Below are positions 41,763-50,340 of a stretch of DNA of 64,000 nt, in pieces. The notes under the pieces are model-generated. The model did not search any database. It worked only from the letters and a program-made list of their open reading frames with translations, and was not told the origin of the DNA. Position 1 is the first letter of the stretch. The number at the start of each line of letters is the position of its first letter. The translations under genes were made by a program, and so were the position numbers. Source of the DNA: Selenomonadaceae bacterium (lineage in GTDB: Bacteria; Bacillota; Negativicutes; Selenomonadales; Selenomonadaceae); the NCBI GenBank assembly GCA_017549815.1, contig JAFYNH010000074.1, positions 47,403 to 111,402 on the forward strand. The letters are read 5' to 3'.

Positions 41763-42422
41763 TCAATCACTTCCAAAAAATTCATTTTCGGCGGCAATGC
41801 AAAGCATATGATAAATCGGCAAATGAAATTCTTGGATTGTGTAGGAAGAATCGGCAGGAACGCAGATAGAAATATCGGATAAGTGGCGAAGTCTGCCGCC
41901 GCGCCGTCCCGTCATAGCAATAACCGTTATTCCCATGATTTTGGCGACTTCAACGGCGAATAAGACGTTATCGGAGTTGCCCGAAGTCGAGATAGCTAAG
42001 AAAACGTCGCCGCGCCGCCCAATCCCGAAAAGTTGTTGCGCGAAAACTAAATTAGGCGATACATCATTGGCAAAAGCGGTAATTAACGACGTTTCGCCGA
42101 CCAAAGACACGGCGGGCAATGCGCTTTGAAGATTTGCCTTGAAAAATTCCACATCGGCAGGGAAAAGTTCCTGTGCTCGCTTAACGAATTCGGGATTAAA
42201 CTCCTCAATCTTGCGCGGTAGGAGAAAACTTTTCATAAGTTCGCCGACAATGTGCATAGCGTCCGCCGCAGAGCCGCCATTTCCGCAAATTATTAATTTT
42301 CTGCCGTTACGAAAGCACTCGCAGACTTTTTCGACGGTCAGAAATAAACTTGAATGACAAACTTCCAACGCGGGGTAACGTTTAATGAGTTCGTCGATTT
42401 TTTTAGTCGTAGACTCTTTAAT
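41763..42422 (-). CDS. SIS-domain isomerase, GmhA/DiaA-like
   Basis: About 219 residues. The family converts sedoheptulose-7-phosphate to D-glycero-D-manno-heptose-7-phosphate (GmhA) for LPS core heptose, or acts as DnaA-binding DiaA. Visible motifs: ICGNGGSAADAMHIVGELMK, the phosphate-binding ISTSGNSDNVLFA and EFHLPIYHMLC. Start: TTG 42368 would drop a conserved helix. The frame continues upstream (KESTTKKIDELIKRYPALEV), aligning with the usual GmhA N-terminus, to an ATT at 42422 spaced eight bases behind AAAGGAG. A rare ATT start is therefore proposed. It is followed immediately by hypA. Confidence 0.85.
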   Translation of the reverse strand: MKESTTKKIDELIKRYPALEVCHSSLFLTVEKVCECFRNGRKLIICGNGGSAADAMHIVGELMKSFLLPRKIEEFNPEFVKRAQELFPADVEFFKANLQSALPAVSLVGETSLITAFANDVSPNLVFAQQLFGIGRRGDVFLAISTSGNSDNVLFAVEVAKIMGITVIAMTGRRGGRLRHLSDISICVPADSSYTIQEFHLPIYHMLCIAAENEFFGSD

Positions 42423-42442
42423 TTTTAATCGCTCCTTTGATA

Positions 42443-42510
42443 GTTATTAGGAATTAGTTATTAGGAACTGGTAGGAACCAGTAAAAACTAGTTCCTAAAT
42501 CCTAGTTCCT
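42443..42510. repeat. Heptamer tandem repeat with internal inversion
   Basis: ATTAGGAA/ACTGGTAGGAACC units followed by CTAGTTCCTAAAT units in the other orientation, capable of forming a stem. Sits between the orphan PTS gene and the gmhA-like gene. Confidence 0.8.
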
Positions 42511-42549
42511 AAAAAAAAGACTGCCGCCCGTGATTGCGACCGACAGTCG
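42511..42549 (-). terminator. Terminator of the PTS IIA-like gene
   Basis: Minus strand: GACTGTCG / CGGCAGTC stem (one G-T pair), 14-base loop, eight T. Confidence 0.85.
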
Positions 42550-42577
42550 AAAGGATTTTTATGACAGCTGAAAGAAA

Positions 42578-43096
42578 TTAAGGGATATTGACGATGATGT
42601 CAGCAGCAGCGTCGCCGTCAACAATCTTTGCGCCATTGTCATTGAGAATCACAGCAATCGCCGCGCACAAGGTCTTGTCGTCGCCTACAACTGCCGCAGT
42701 TTTACCAGCAAGAACGGACGCACTCGCCTCATAAATCGCAATTTCGTCGCCGATACGAATTTTCGGAATGGGTTTATCCTCGACGTGCAAACTACCTTCG
42801 AGCAATTCCTCTTTGTCGTTGTTGAATTTGATTACGATATGACCGAGACTGCGAATGTTGTTGTTGACTTCGTTGCCGACGCGCAGGATTTTGAATTTAT
42901 TATCCGCGATTTGAAGGTAGTCGCCGGGTTTGATGATGTCGGTGAGTTTATTGCCGCTGTGCAGGACTGAGAAGTCGCGCAATTCGGGCAGAACCATCGA
43001 ATCATCGAAGATAACGAGCATTTTGACGAGGCTGGTGAATTTAGCAACCTCACCGCCGACGCCCACGATTTTTGTGCTGTAATACTTTTTCGCCAT
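42578..43096 (-). CDS. PTS glucitol/sorbitol-type IIA protein with C-terminal extension
   Basis: 172 residues. Residues ~20-120 resemble the glucitol-specific IIA family: MLVIFDDSMVLPELRDFSVL, then LHSGNKLTDIIKPGD containing the His expected to accept phosphate, and NEVNNNIRSLGHIVIKF. The usual protein is about 120 residues. Here a further ~50 residues (VLAGKTAAVVGDDKTLCAAI to DIIVNIP) look like a small alpha/beta segment not seen in SrlB/GutA. There are no IIB/IIC or sugar dehydrogenase genes nearby and the gene has its own terminator. It may be regulatory rather than part of sugar uptake. Start ATG 43096 behind GGGAGGG. Confidence 0.8.
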   Translation of the reverse strand: MAKKYYSTKIVGVGGEVAKFTSLVKMLVIFDDSMVLPELRDFSVLHSGNKLTDIIKPGDYLQIADNKFKILRVGNEVNNNIRSLGHIVIKFNNDKEELLEGSLHVEDKPIPKIRIGDEIAIYEASASVLAGKTAAVVGDDKTLCAAIAVILNDNGAKIVDGDAAADIIVNIP

Positions 43097-43222
43097 TGAA
43101 AGCCCTCCCGTATTTAAATGAACACCTTAAATTTATGCAAGAATTCTTCAAGCGTGCGATTAATCCTGCCGCTTATCTACAAAATTTTTAGACTTTAACA
43201 AGTTACAAAGGAGGTTTTAACG

Positions 43223-45589
43223 TTGATAGAATTATTAGCACCAGCGGGCAGTTTTGAGGCATTAAGGGCGGCTGTCGAAGCGGGAGCAGATGCCGTTTAT
43301 TTAGCGGGCGAGAAATTTGGAGCGCGAGCTTATGCAGAAAATTTTGCGGGCGAGCAAATGTTAAAAGCCGTCGAGTTTGCACATCTGCGCGGGGTGGCGG
43401 TTCATGTCACGGTTAATACGATAATTGCTGACGAGGAGCTTGACGAGTTCGCCGAGTACTTGAAATTTTTACGGCGGGCGAATGTTGACGCCTTATTGGT
43501 ACAAGATTTAGGCGCGGCATCATTGGCTAAAAAATTTGCGCCCGAAATTCCTTTACATGCCTCAACGCAAATGACAATTCATAATTCGGAAGGAGTTAAA
43601 ATGCTTGCCGAATTGGGATTTGCCCGCGCAGTCCTCAGCCGCGAACTGACTTTGGACGAGATAAAAAAAATCTGTAGCGAGTCGCCGATTGAAACTGAAA
43701 TTTTTATACACGGGGCGTTATGTGTATGTTGGTCGGGGCAATGCTTGATGAGTTCGTTAATCGGCGGGCGCAGTGGCAATCGCGGGCGTTGTGCGCAACC
43801 TTGCCGCCTGCCTTATGAATTGGTTGACGAACACGGCAAAAATCTTTTGAATAATGCGGGGAAATATTTACTCAGCCCGAAAGATTTAAATACACTTGAC
43901 TTGTTGCCGCAACTGATTGAGACGGGTGTCACCAGTTTAAAAATCGAAGGGCGCATGAAACGTCCCGAATATGTTGCGACGGTCGTTAAAGTTTATCGTG
44001 ACGTTTTGGATAAAAAATTTTCGACGCCCGAAGATAATCGCAAACTCGCGCAGATTTTTAATCGCGATTTCACGACGGCTTATCTTGAAAAAAATCCCGG
44101 TAAAAATTTAATCAGCGACATGAAGCCGAATAATCGCGGCGTATTAATCGGGCGAGTCGTCGAAGTCGAGCGCGATAAAATTACTTTGAAACTTTCCGAA
44201 AAAATTTCTGCTGGCGACCAAGTTGAAATTTGGGTAAAAGTCGGCGGGCGCGTGACGTTCACGGTTGAGGATTTTGAACTGCGCGGCGATTTATGCACGA
44301 TTAAACTTCCGAATACAAAGGGCGTTCGCGTTCATGACAGGGCTTTTAAAATTTTCGACGCGGAATTGACTGCCGAAGCGCGGAAATATTTTACGGGCGC
44401 ACCTGTTCGGAGGATTTCCGTAACAGCTGAAGTTAAAGTTAAAATGGGCGAGCCGATGACTTTGACGCTGACAGATTCGGACGGTAATTCGGCAACCGCG
44501 CAGACAAATTTTATTGCCGAGACTGCTAAAAATCGTCCGCTGACTTTGGACACTCTCAAAAATCAAATCGGACGTTTGGGCAATTCGATTTTCGCACTTG
44601 AAAAAATTTCAGCCGAGCTTGACGAAAATTTAATGATACCGATTAGCGAGCTTAACGAAGTTCGCCGTCGCGTCGTCGAGCAATTGGAAAGTCTTCGTCT
44701 TAAGAAATTTGAACGTGAAAAAATTATTGTTCCCATTGACGACAAACCCCTATCCCCTATCCCCTATTCCCTATCCCCTAAACTCGTCGCTCATGTTGAC
44801 ACGGTAGAGAAATTAAAAGCCGCTCTTGACGCGGGAGCCGATGAAATTCTTTTCGGCGGAGAAACTTTTAATGCAATTAGAAATGCGCAATGCGTAATGC
44901 GTAATGAAATTGTTGATTTGGTTCATCTGCGCGGGAAGAAAATTTATCTTGCAACGCCGCGCCTTGTTCGTGAAAATGAAATCGCCGCCCTTGAAAAAAT
45001 TTTATCCGCCGAAGTCGACGCGATTTATATTCACAACCTCGCCACATTCAGCCTTGCCAAAAAAATTTCAACCGTTCCGATTCGTACAGATTTTTCTTTG
45101 CCCGTCTTCAACGTTGCGACGATTAATTTCCTTAAAAATCTCGGCGTCGAAGGCGTTACTCTATCGCCCGAATTGAATCTGACTCAAGTTAAAAATCTCG
45201 CCAAAAAATCTCCTTTGCCCGTCGAATGTATTGTTCACGGGCGGCAGGAACTCATGATTTCGGCTTATTGCGTGCTTGGAAGTTTTCTCGGCGATTTGGA
45301 TAAAAAAAATTGCCCGCACGTTTGCAGGACGAATAAATTTTATCTGCGCGATCGTAAAGATGAACTTTTCCCCGTCGTCACCGACCAATTTTGTCGTATG
45401 CATATTCTTAACGCCAAAACTCTTTCCATGATTGAACACCGCGCAGATTTTGACGGCGTGGCGCGTATTCGCGTTGATTGTCGCGCTTTGACTTTGCAGG
45501 AGACCGCGCAGATTGTTCACGCTTACAAATTCGGCGGCTCGGAGATTGAAAATTTCACTCGCGGGCACTACTTCAGGGGCGTAATGTAA
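43223..45589 (+). CDS. Peptidase U32 family protein (RlhA-like, with DUF3656)
   Basis: 788 residues, TTG start at 43223 behind AAAGGAGG. The N-terminal U32 domain (1-~290) has LLAPAGSFEALRAAVEAGAD and the U32 signature EIFIHGALCVCWSGQCLMSS followed by GRCAQPCRLPYEL, whose cysteines are typical of iron-sulfur-bearing members. A middle DUF3656-like region (~300-500) and a second U32-like barrel (~520-780, CIVHGRQELMISAYCVLG, CPHVC) follow. Related E. coli RlhA hydroxylates 23S rRNA; others are annotated as collagenase-like, and I cannot decide between them. Two short repeat arrays are inserted in frame in the linker (44747-44782, encoding SPIPYSLSP; and 44873-44909, encoding RNAQCVMRN). Confidence 0.88.
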   Translation: MIELLAPAGSFEALRAAVEAGADAVYLAGEKFGARAYAENFAGEQMLKAVEFAHLRGVAVHVTVNTIIADEELDEFAEYLKFLRRANVDALLVQDLGAASLAKKFAPEIPLHASTQMTIHNSEGVKMLAELGFARAVLSRELTLDEIKKICSESPIETEIFIHGALCVCWSGQCLMSSLIGGRSGNRGRCAQPCRLPYELVDEHGKNLLNNAGKYLLSPKDLNTLDLLPQLIETGVTSLKIEGRMKRPEYVATVVKVYRDVLDKKFSTPEDNRKLAQIFNRDFTTAYLEKNPGKNLISDMKPNNRGVLIGRVVEVERDKITLKLSEKISAGDQVEIWVKVGGRVTFTVEDFELRGDLCTIKLPNTKGVRVHDRAFKIFDAELTAEARKYFTGAPVRRISVTAEVKVKMGEPMTLTLTDSDGNSATAQTNFIAETAKNRPLTLDTLKNQIGRLGNSIFALEKISAELDENLMIPISELNEVRRRVVEQLESLRLKKFEREKIIVPIDDKPLSPIPYSLSPKLVAHVDTVEKLKAALDAGADEILFGGETFNAIRNAQCVMRNEIVDLVHLRGKKIYLATPRLVRENEIAALEKILSAEVDAIYIHNLATFSLAKKISTVPIRTDFSLPVFNVATINFLKNLGVEGVTLSPELNLTQVKNLAKKSPLPVECIVHGRQELMISAYCVLGSFLGDLDKKNCPHVCRTNKFYLRDRKDELFPVVTDQFCRMHILNAKTLSMIEHRADFDGVARIRVDCRALTLQETAQIVHAYKFGGSEIENFTRGHYFRGVM
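44747..44782. repeat. CCCCTAT heptamer array inside the U32 coding region
   Basis: Five CCCCTAT/CCCTATT units in frame, encoding a Pro/Ser/Tyr-rich linker between domains. Same style as the intergenic arrays. Confidence 0.85.
44873..44909. repeat. TGCGTAAT octamer array inside the U32 coding region
   Basis: Units AATGCGCAATGCGTAATGCG within the gene, matching the array in the atpI-atpB gap. Confidence 0.8.
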
Positions 45590-45661
45590 TATCAATCAGA
45601 TTGAACTTGCCATTGAAAAATTTTTAGCGTAGAATGACAGAAAAATTTCAGAGGCGGGCAA

Positions 45662-47320
45662 ATGATTCAACTTGAAAACGTAAAAAAATATTACGGCGAA
45701 CGACTAATCTTCCAAGACGTGAGCTTTAAAATCGCGGAGGGCGAAAAGCTCGGCATAGTCGGCAAGAACGGCGCGGGTAAATCGACGCTTTTAAAAATCA
45801 TGATGGGCGCGGAACATTTTGACGAAGGCACAATCGGCGGACTTCGCGCAGAGGATATTGGCTTTGTCGAACAGACTCCGCATTTTACGGCGGCAACGCT
45901 CCTTAATGAATTGTTGACTGTCGAAGGCGCAGAAAAATTTATGGCGCGAAAAATTTTATTCGGCTTGGGCTTTACGGAGGCGGAGTTTGAAAAGAATCCG
46001 AATCACTTCAGCGGCGGCGAGTCGGCTAAAATTTCACTAGCGAAAGCTTTGATAAATGAACCGCGCATTTTAATTTTGGACGAGCCAACGAATCACCTTG
46101 ACATTTACGCGATAGAATTTTTGGAGGACTTCGTTAAAAATTATCGCTGGACGGTTATCGCCGTTACGCACGACCGCCATTTTCTTCAGAATTGCGTTGA
46201 AAAAATTTTGGATATGGAAAATTGCCGCGCCATTCTTTATCCCGGCAACTATGAAAAATTTATTCGTCTCAAAAGGGAGCGGCGCGAGTCGGAGCTTAAA
46301 GCCTATGAAAAACAGCAAATTGAAATCGCCAAGCTTGAGGATTTCGTCAAACGGAATAAAGTTCGGGCGTCGACAGCCAAACGCGCCCGCAGTCGGCAAA
46401 ATATGTTGGACAGAATGGAACGCTTAGAAAAGCCGCCGTCCGATGAAACCGCCGCTATTAAACTTGGAGACGCCGCCGAATCTGCCAATCGTGTTTTGAT
46501 TCTGGAAAATATTTCTTTCAAGACCGTTATAAAAAATTTCAGCGCGGAGATTTTCAAGGGCGAAAAGGTCGGGCTTATCGGTCGGAACGGCGTCGGCAAA
46601 TCAACACTGCTAAAAATTATCGTCGGCGAACTTAAAGCTGACGGCGGAGAAATTAAAATCGGCAACCGCGTTAAAATCGGCTACTTATCGCAAGGGCACG
46701 AAGAACTTAACGACGAACGCACGCCGCTTGAGGAATTGAATTACGAATTCGGATTGACGGAAGGACAATCGCGTTCGGAGCTGGCAAGATTGAATTTATT
46801 CGCGCAGATTGTCGAAAAGCCGATTAAAGATTTATCGGGCGGCGAAAAAACTCGCGTTGCCTTGACGAAATTAATCATTACAGGCGCAAACTTCCTAATC
46901 CTCGACGAGCCAACGAATCATTTAGACTTACCTGCGCGGGAGGCAATCGAAACGGCGTTACAAAACTTTGACGGCACAATTCTAATCGTCACGCACGACC
47001 GATATTTACTTGACAAAGTAACGACGCGGACAATAGAATTGGGAACTAGGAACGAGGAACTGGGAACTAGGAATGAAAAATCTGCGCGGGCAACCGTAAA
47101 ACTGAAAGCTCAAAGCTCAAAGCTTAAAGCTGTCAACGAGCTGGCGATAGATAAAATCGAGGCGCAAATAAAAATGGCGGAAATGGAACTAAAAATGATT
47201 GAACACGAGATAAACGGCGCGACCGCTCCCGATAAATTGACGGAATTGGCGGCGGCGCACGTCGAGAAACTCAAAGAAATTGACGAACTTTATACGCGCT
47301 GGGAGGAATTGCAATGTTAA
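45662..47320 (+). CDS. ABC-F family ATPase
   Basis: 552 residues with two ABC domains and no membrane segment. Domain 1: Walker A GIVGKNGAGKSTLLK, signature FSGGESAKISL, Walker B ILILDEPTNHLD. Domain 2: GLIGRNGVGKSTLLK, LSGGEKTRVAL, LILDEPTNHLD. The linker between them (about 205-255) is basic and helical. ABC-F proteins act on the ribosome (translation rescue or antibiotic protection). The segment after domain 2 (about 455-490, TIELGTRNEELGTRNEKSAR) is encoded by inserted heptamer and octamer repeats before a final coiled coil. The next gene overlaps its end by seven bases. Confidence 0.93.
   Translation: MIQLENVKKYYGERLIFQDVSFKIAEGEKLGIVGKNGAGKSTLLKIMMGAEHFDEGTIGGLRAEDIGFVEQTPHFTAATLLNELLTVEGAEKFMARKILFGLGFTEAEFEKNPNHFSGGESAKISLAKALINEPRILILDEPTNHLDIYAIEFLEDFVKNYRWTVIAVTHDRHFLQNCVEKILDMENCRAILYPGNYEKFIRLKRERRESELKAYEKQQIEIAKLEDFVKRNKVRASTAKRARSRQNMLDRMERLEKPPSDETAAIKLGDAAESANRVLILENISFKTVIKNFSAEIFKGEKVGLIGRNGVGKSTLLKIIVGELKADGGEIKIGNRVKIGYLSQGHEELNDERTPLEELNYEFGLTEGQSRSELARLNLFAQIVEKPIKDLSGGEKTRVALTKLIITGANFLILDEPTNHLDLPAREAIETALQNFDGTILIVTHDRYLLDKVTTRTIELGTRNEELGTRNEKSARATVKLKAQSSKLKAVNELAIDKIEAQIKMAEMELKMIEHEINGATAPDKLTELAAAHVEKLKEIDELYTRWEELQC
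47038..47132. repeat. Heptamer and octamer arrays inside the ABC-F coding region
   Basis: GGGAACTAGGAACGAGGAAC-type units (47038-47076) and AAAGCTCA/AAAGCTTA units (47104-47132) are in frame and translated as ELGTRNE repeats and KLKAQSSKLKAV. Both unit types are those of the composite intergenic element at 10735-10833. Confidence 0.85.
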
Positions 47321-48639
47321 AAGTTGTGCCCATAGCTTTGGCAATTATTCTTTGTATTTCTAATCTCGGCTTTATCGAATTCGTCAAGCATTCGGACAAT
47401 CAAAACGAAATCGACGCTAGCATTCCGCGCAATCATCTAACGCAAAATAAAAATGCGCAAGCCGCCACGATTAATCAAGTTCAGAATTTTGAAGACGTTA
47501 CTGAAAATCCCGCTCAGGAAGATAAGGCGGCAGTTGCTCAGCGCGAGGAAAATATTTTGCGGCTTTACTGGGACAATGTTCCGAACGCCGTCAAGTATGA
47601 AATTCTTATCGAAGGCGCAACGCTCATTGCCTACACCAACGGAATTGAAATTCCCGTTAGCGATATAGGCGCGAAGTTCCAAGTTAATGCGTTGTCGCTG
47701 GACGGCATTTTACTTGAAAATAAAATTCCGATTCGCGAGATTGACACTAACCCGACGAGCCTCCGCACGACGACCGAATTTGATAAAATGGCTTATCCGC
47801 CAATTTATCCCGTGTATTCGTGGATACCTATGAACAGCGCGGATCATTATGAAATTGAACTTATAAAGGACGGCAAGATTATCCGCCGATATTTTACGGA
47901 CTCGAATCCGCAGGACGACAACTTTGATTTTTATGATAAGACTCCTGTTTTAGACGAGGGCGAATATTTTTGGCGCGTTCGGGCATTGACGAACGATGAT
48001 GAGCCGCTGACAAATTGGTCGGAGAAAAGCGAATCAAGCAGCTTTGAAGTCAAGCACCAGATAAGATTTTGCGCGTTGGGCGACAGCATAACGCATGGCG
48101 GCGGCTCAATTTCGGTTCCGCCTTCGACAGTTCTTTATAATTGGGAGACTTACTGCGCGATTCCCGTTAAGAATTTGGGCAGGAGCGGCGACACGACGGC
48201 GGAGATTTTGGAGCGTTTTGACAATGACGTTTTACCATTTCGCCCTGAAGTGTTGTTTATAATGGCGGGCGTCAATGATTATCGCGCAAAAATTTTGGGC
48301 TGGGAGTCGGTAGAAAATTTAGTTGCGATTAAAAATAAATGTCATTTCAACGGGATTAAACCAGTGTTCTTGACGCCGACGCCGATAAATCCCGCGCAGA
48401 TTCGGAAGATTAATTTTATTGACATGCCGCCTGACGATTGGCAGGAGCACCAGAAATTTATTTGCAACTGGATTAAGGCGCAGGAATATTTTATCGACGT
48501 GAACGAGAAACTGACTGACGCCGACGGAAATTTAATGGAGAATTTATCAGTAGACGGCTTGCACCCCGACGCCGACGGCAAGAAATTAATCGGCGAAACG
48601 GTTGCCGCTTGGCTAGACAATTATTTAAGCTTGAAATAA
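47314..48639 (+). CDS. Secreted SGNH/GDSL hydrolase with fibronectin-III-like domains
   Basis: 441 residues. An N-terminal hydrophobic segment (VVPIALAIILCISNLGFIEF) acts as signal or anchor. Two FnIII-like beta domains follow (about 80-135, LRLYWDNVPNAVKYEILIEG; and about 150-250, EYFWRVRALTNDDEPLTNWS). The SGNH hydrolase domain comes next with the nucleophile Ser in FCALGDSITHGGG (about 255), Gly/Asn in NLGRSGDTT and MAGVNDYR, and the Asp-His pair in DGLHPDADGKK (about 415). Such enzymes remove acetyl or acyl groups from glycans. Adjacency to the GT61-like gene suggests a role in a surface polysaccharide. It overlaps abc-F by seven bases. Confidence 0.88.
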   Translation: MLKVVPIALAIILCISNLGFIEFVKHSDNQNEIDASIPRNHLTQNKNAQAATINQVQNFEDVTENPAQEDKAAVAQREENILRLYWDNVPNAVKYEILIEGATLIAYTNGIEIPVSDIGAKFQVNALSLDGILLENKIPIREIDTNPTSLRTTTEFDKMAYPPIYPVYSWIPMNSADHYEIELIKDGKIIRRYFTDSNPQDDNFDFYDKTPVLDEGEYFWRVRALTNDDEPLTNWSEKSESSSFEVKHQIRFCALGDSITHGGGSISVPPSTVLYNWETYCAIPVKNLGRSGDTTAEILERFDNDVLPFRPEVLFIMAGVNDYRAKILGWESVENLVAIKNKCHFNGIKPVFLTPTPINPAQIRKINFIDMPPDDWQEHQKFICNWIKAQEYFIDVNEKLTDADGNLMENLSVDGLHPDADGKKLIGETVAAWLDNYLSLK

Positions 48640-48652
48640 AGGAGTTTTGCTT

Positions 48653-50278
48653 ATGGTCAATTTGGATTATCTGTACAACCCCGACGCCGCGAGACCAAAT
48701 TTCGACAAGAATTATTTCCTTGATAAAAAATTGGGATTTCAAGTCATCGAGAATGGAATGATTCTTCCGCACAAAGATTTACGCACTCCCAGCAAGTGGA
48801 ACTTTGGTCTTGTTGGCATCGTTGACAATGTGGGAAAATACATAGATAGCAGTTCGGTACATTATGGTGTTGGCGGAGCCTATACCCCCCCCCCAGAATC
48901 AATTTTGTACAGAGCTGAGACCGTTATTTATCTTTTCTTGTTATACCCCATATGGGGACATTGCCTTACTGATAACCTTCGTCGCCTATGGTTTTTGAAA
49001 AGCGATATTTTTAAAAGTGAATTTAAAAATTGTCCGTTAGTTTACGTTTCATGGGGTAAACAAAATCTTGAATCTCAAAAAAACTTTAGGCGGTTGCTTG
49101 AAATTTTAGAAGTTGATGTTGACAGACTCCAAGAAATTACTCAGCCGACGCAGTTTGAAAAGATTATTCTGCCCGACGGTTCTTTTAGTTCACCTCACAG
49201 TAAAGTCAGAGGATTTACCAATGAATATCGAGAGACGATTGACCACGTAAGAGATTTTGCATTGAAAAACAGAACTCCGACTTCAAGCAAAAAAATTTAT
49301 TTATTTCATGGTAAGAGAGGTCAAGTGGGTGAAGAGCGTGTTGCAGAATATTTTAAGTCAAATGGTTACGAGATTATTCGTCCAGAAAAGCTGACACTGG
49401 ATGAGCAACTCAATCTATTTGTAAACTGTGAAAATTTTGCGTCGTTTATTGGTTCCTGTTCTCATAATTCCTTATTTTGCCGTGAAAGCACAGAAACAAT
49501 TTTTATTCCGCGTGCTGAAAATACATTTACATATTATCAAGAGATACTTAATCAAGTTCATTATCTAAACATAAGTTACATCGATTCTTCACTATCGATT
49601 TTTAGCAGTGGAATAACGCGTGGAGATCACTTCTATATTGTCAGCGAGCAGTTGAAAAGATTTTTCGGCGACAAATGGGGCGGTTATGAAGAAGAGGACT
49701 TAAAAGCTTTTCTGCAGTACGTTAAAAATTCAATGGGCAAAGGTCTTGAAGTCAATTCTAAGACTAAAGATTATTACGCTCCGATTCTTCAAGATTTTAT
49801 GGAGCAACTCAAACAGCGTAAAGATTTAATCTCAGCTTATGATATATCGACTAATTATTTTGATACATTTCAACCGACGCTTAATTATCAAACGCATGTT
49901 CACAAAAAAGGCTGGAGTTCATGGAATAGCGAGGATCAAATTAGCAATCCCGTCGACGAACAGCGTGATATTCAGGCTATTAAAATAGATTTTCCAAGCC
50001 ACAAGGTTTATTACTCGGTTTACTACAACGACAAAGAGGGCTGGTCGGAGGAAGTTTTGTCTCCCGCGCAGGCGGGCATAACTGGCAAAACAAAATCGAT
50101 TTACGGCGTCAGAATTCGCTTTGACGAGGCGGGCGCAAAAGAATTAGATATTCTCTATCGCGTCCATAAATTCGATGGCACGTGGACTGACTGGGCTAAA
50201 AACGGCGAAGTTATCTACTCTCACGGCGTCAAGCTCAATGCTATTCAAATAAAATTGGAATCTAAATCTAAGGCATAA
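48653..50278 (+). CDS. GT61/DUF563-like glycosyltransferase with C-terminal ChW-like repeats
   Basis: 541 residues, ATG 48653 behind AAAGGAG. Residues ~95-330 match the DUF563/GT61 layout: YPIWGHCLTDNLRRLWFLKS, then KKIYLFHGKRG, ERVAEYFKSNGYEIIRPEKL, LDEQLNLFVNCENFASFIGS and HNSLFCRES. Residues ~425-541 are three ChW-like modules with the GW and IxAIxI pattern (THVHKKGWSSWN, IQAIKIDFP, DKEGWSEEVL, GVRIRF, LNAIQIKL), usually found on cell-surface proteins of clostridia. This pairing is unusual. A C10 run at codons ~78-81 (TPPP) makes the frame slippage-prone; loss or gain of one C would truncate it soon after residue 80. As sequenced the frame is open. Confidence 0.82.
   Translation: MVNLDYLYNPDAARPNFDKNYFLDKKLGFQVIENGMILPHKDLRTPSKWNFGLVGIVDNVGKYIDSSSVHYGVGGAYTPPPESILYRAETVIYLFLLYPIWGHCLTDNLRRLWFLKSDIFKSEFKNCPLVYVSWGKQNLESQKNFRRLLEILEVDVDRLQEITQPTQFEKIILPDGSFSSPHSKVRGFTNEYRETIDHVRDFALKNRTPTSSKKIYLFHGKRGQVGEERVAEYFKSNGYEIIRPEKLTLDEQLNLFVNCENFASFIGSCSHNSLFCRESTETIFIPRAENTFTYYQEILNQVHYLNISYIDSSLSIFSSGITRGDHFYIVSEQLKRFFGDKWGGYEEEDLKAFLQYVKNSMGKGLEVNSKTKDYYAPILQDFMEQLKQRKDLISAYDISTNYFDTFQPTLNYQTHVHKKGWSSWNSEDQISNPVDEQRDIQAIKIDFPSHKVYYSVYYNDKEGWSEEVLSPAQAGITGKTKSIYGVRIRFDEAGAKELDILYRVHKFDGTWTDWAKNGEVIYSHGVKLNAIQIKLESKSKA
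48885..48894. repeat. Homopolymer C10 (candidate phase-variation tract)
   Basis: Ten C inside the glycosyltransferase gene, encoding Thr-Pro-Pro-Pro in the open state. It has the same flanks (TA before, AG after) and the same encoded motif as the RTX gene 1 tract. Confidence 0.9.
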
Positions 50279-50288
50279 AATCATTCGC

Positions 50289-50323
50289 AAAAAAATTGCC
50301 GCCCCATTTCGGAGGCGGTTTTT
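50289..50323. terminator. Bidirectional terminator after the glycosyltransferase gene
   Basis: Stem GCCGCC / GGCGGT with A7 before and T5 after (50298-50319 stem-loop). The convergent ndh gene ends 18 bases later. Confidence 0.8.
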
Positions 50324-50340
50324 ACTTTGCAAATATATGA

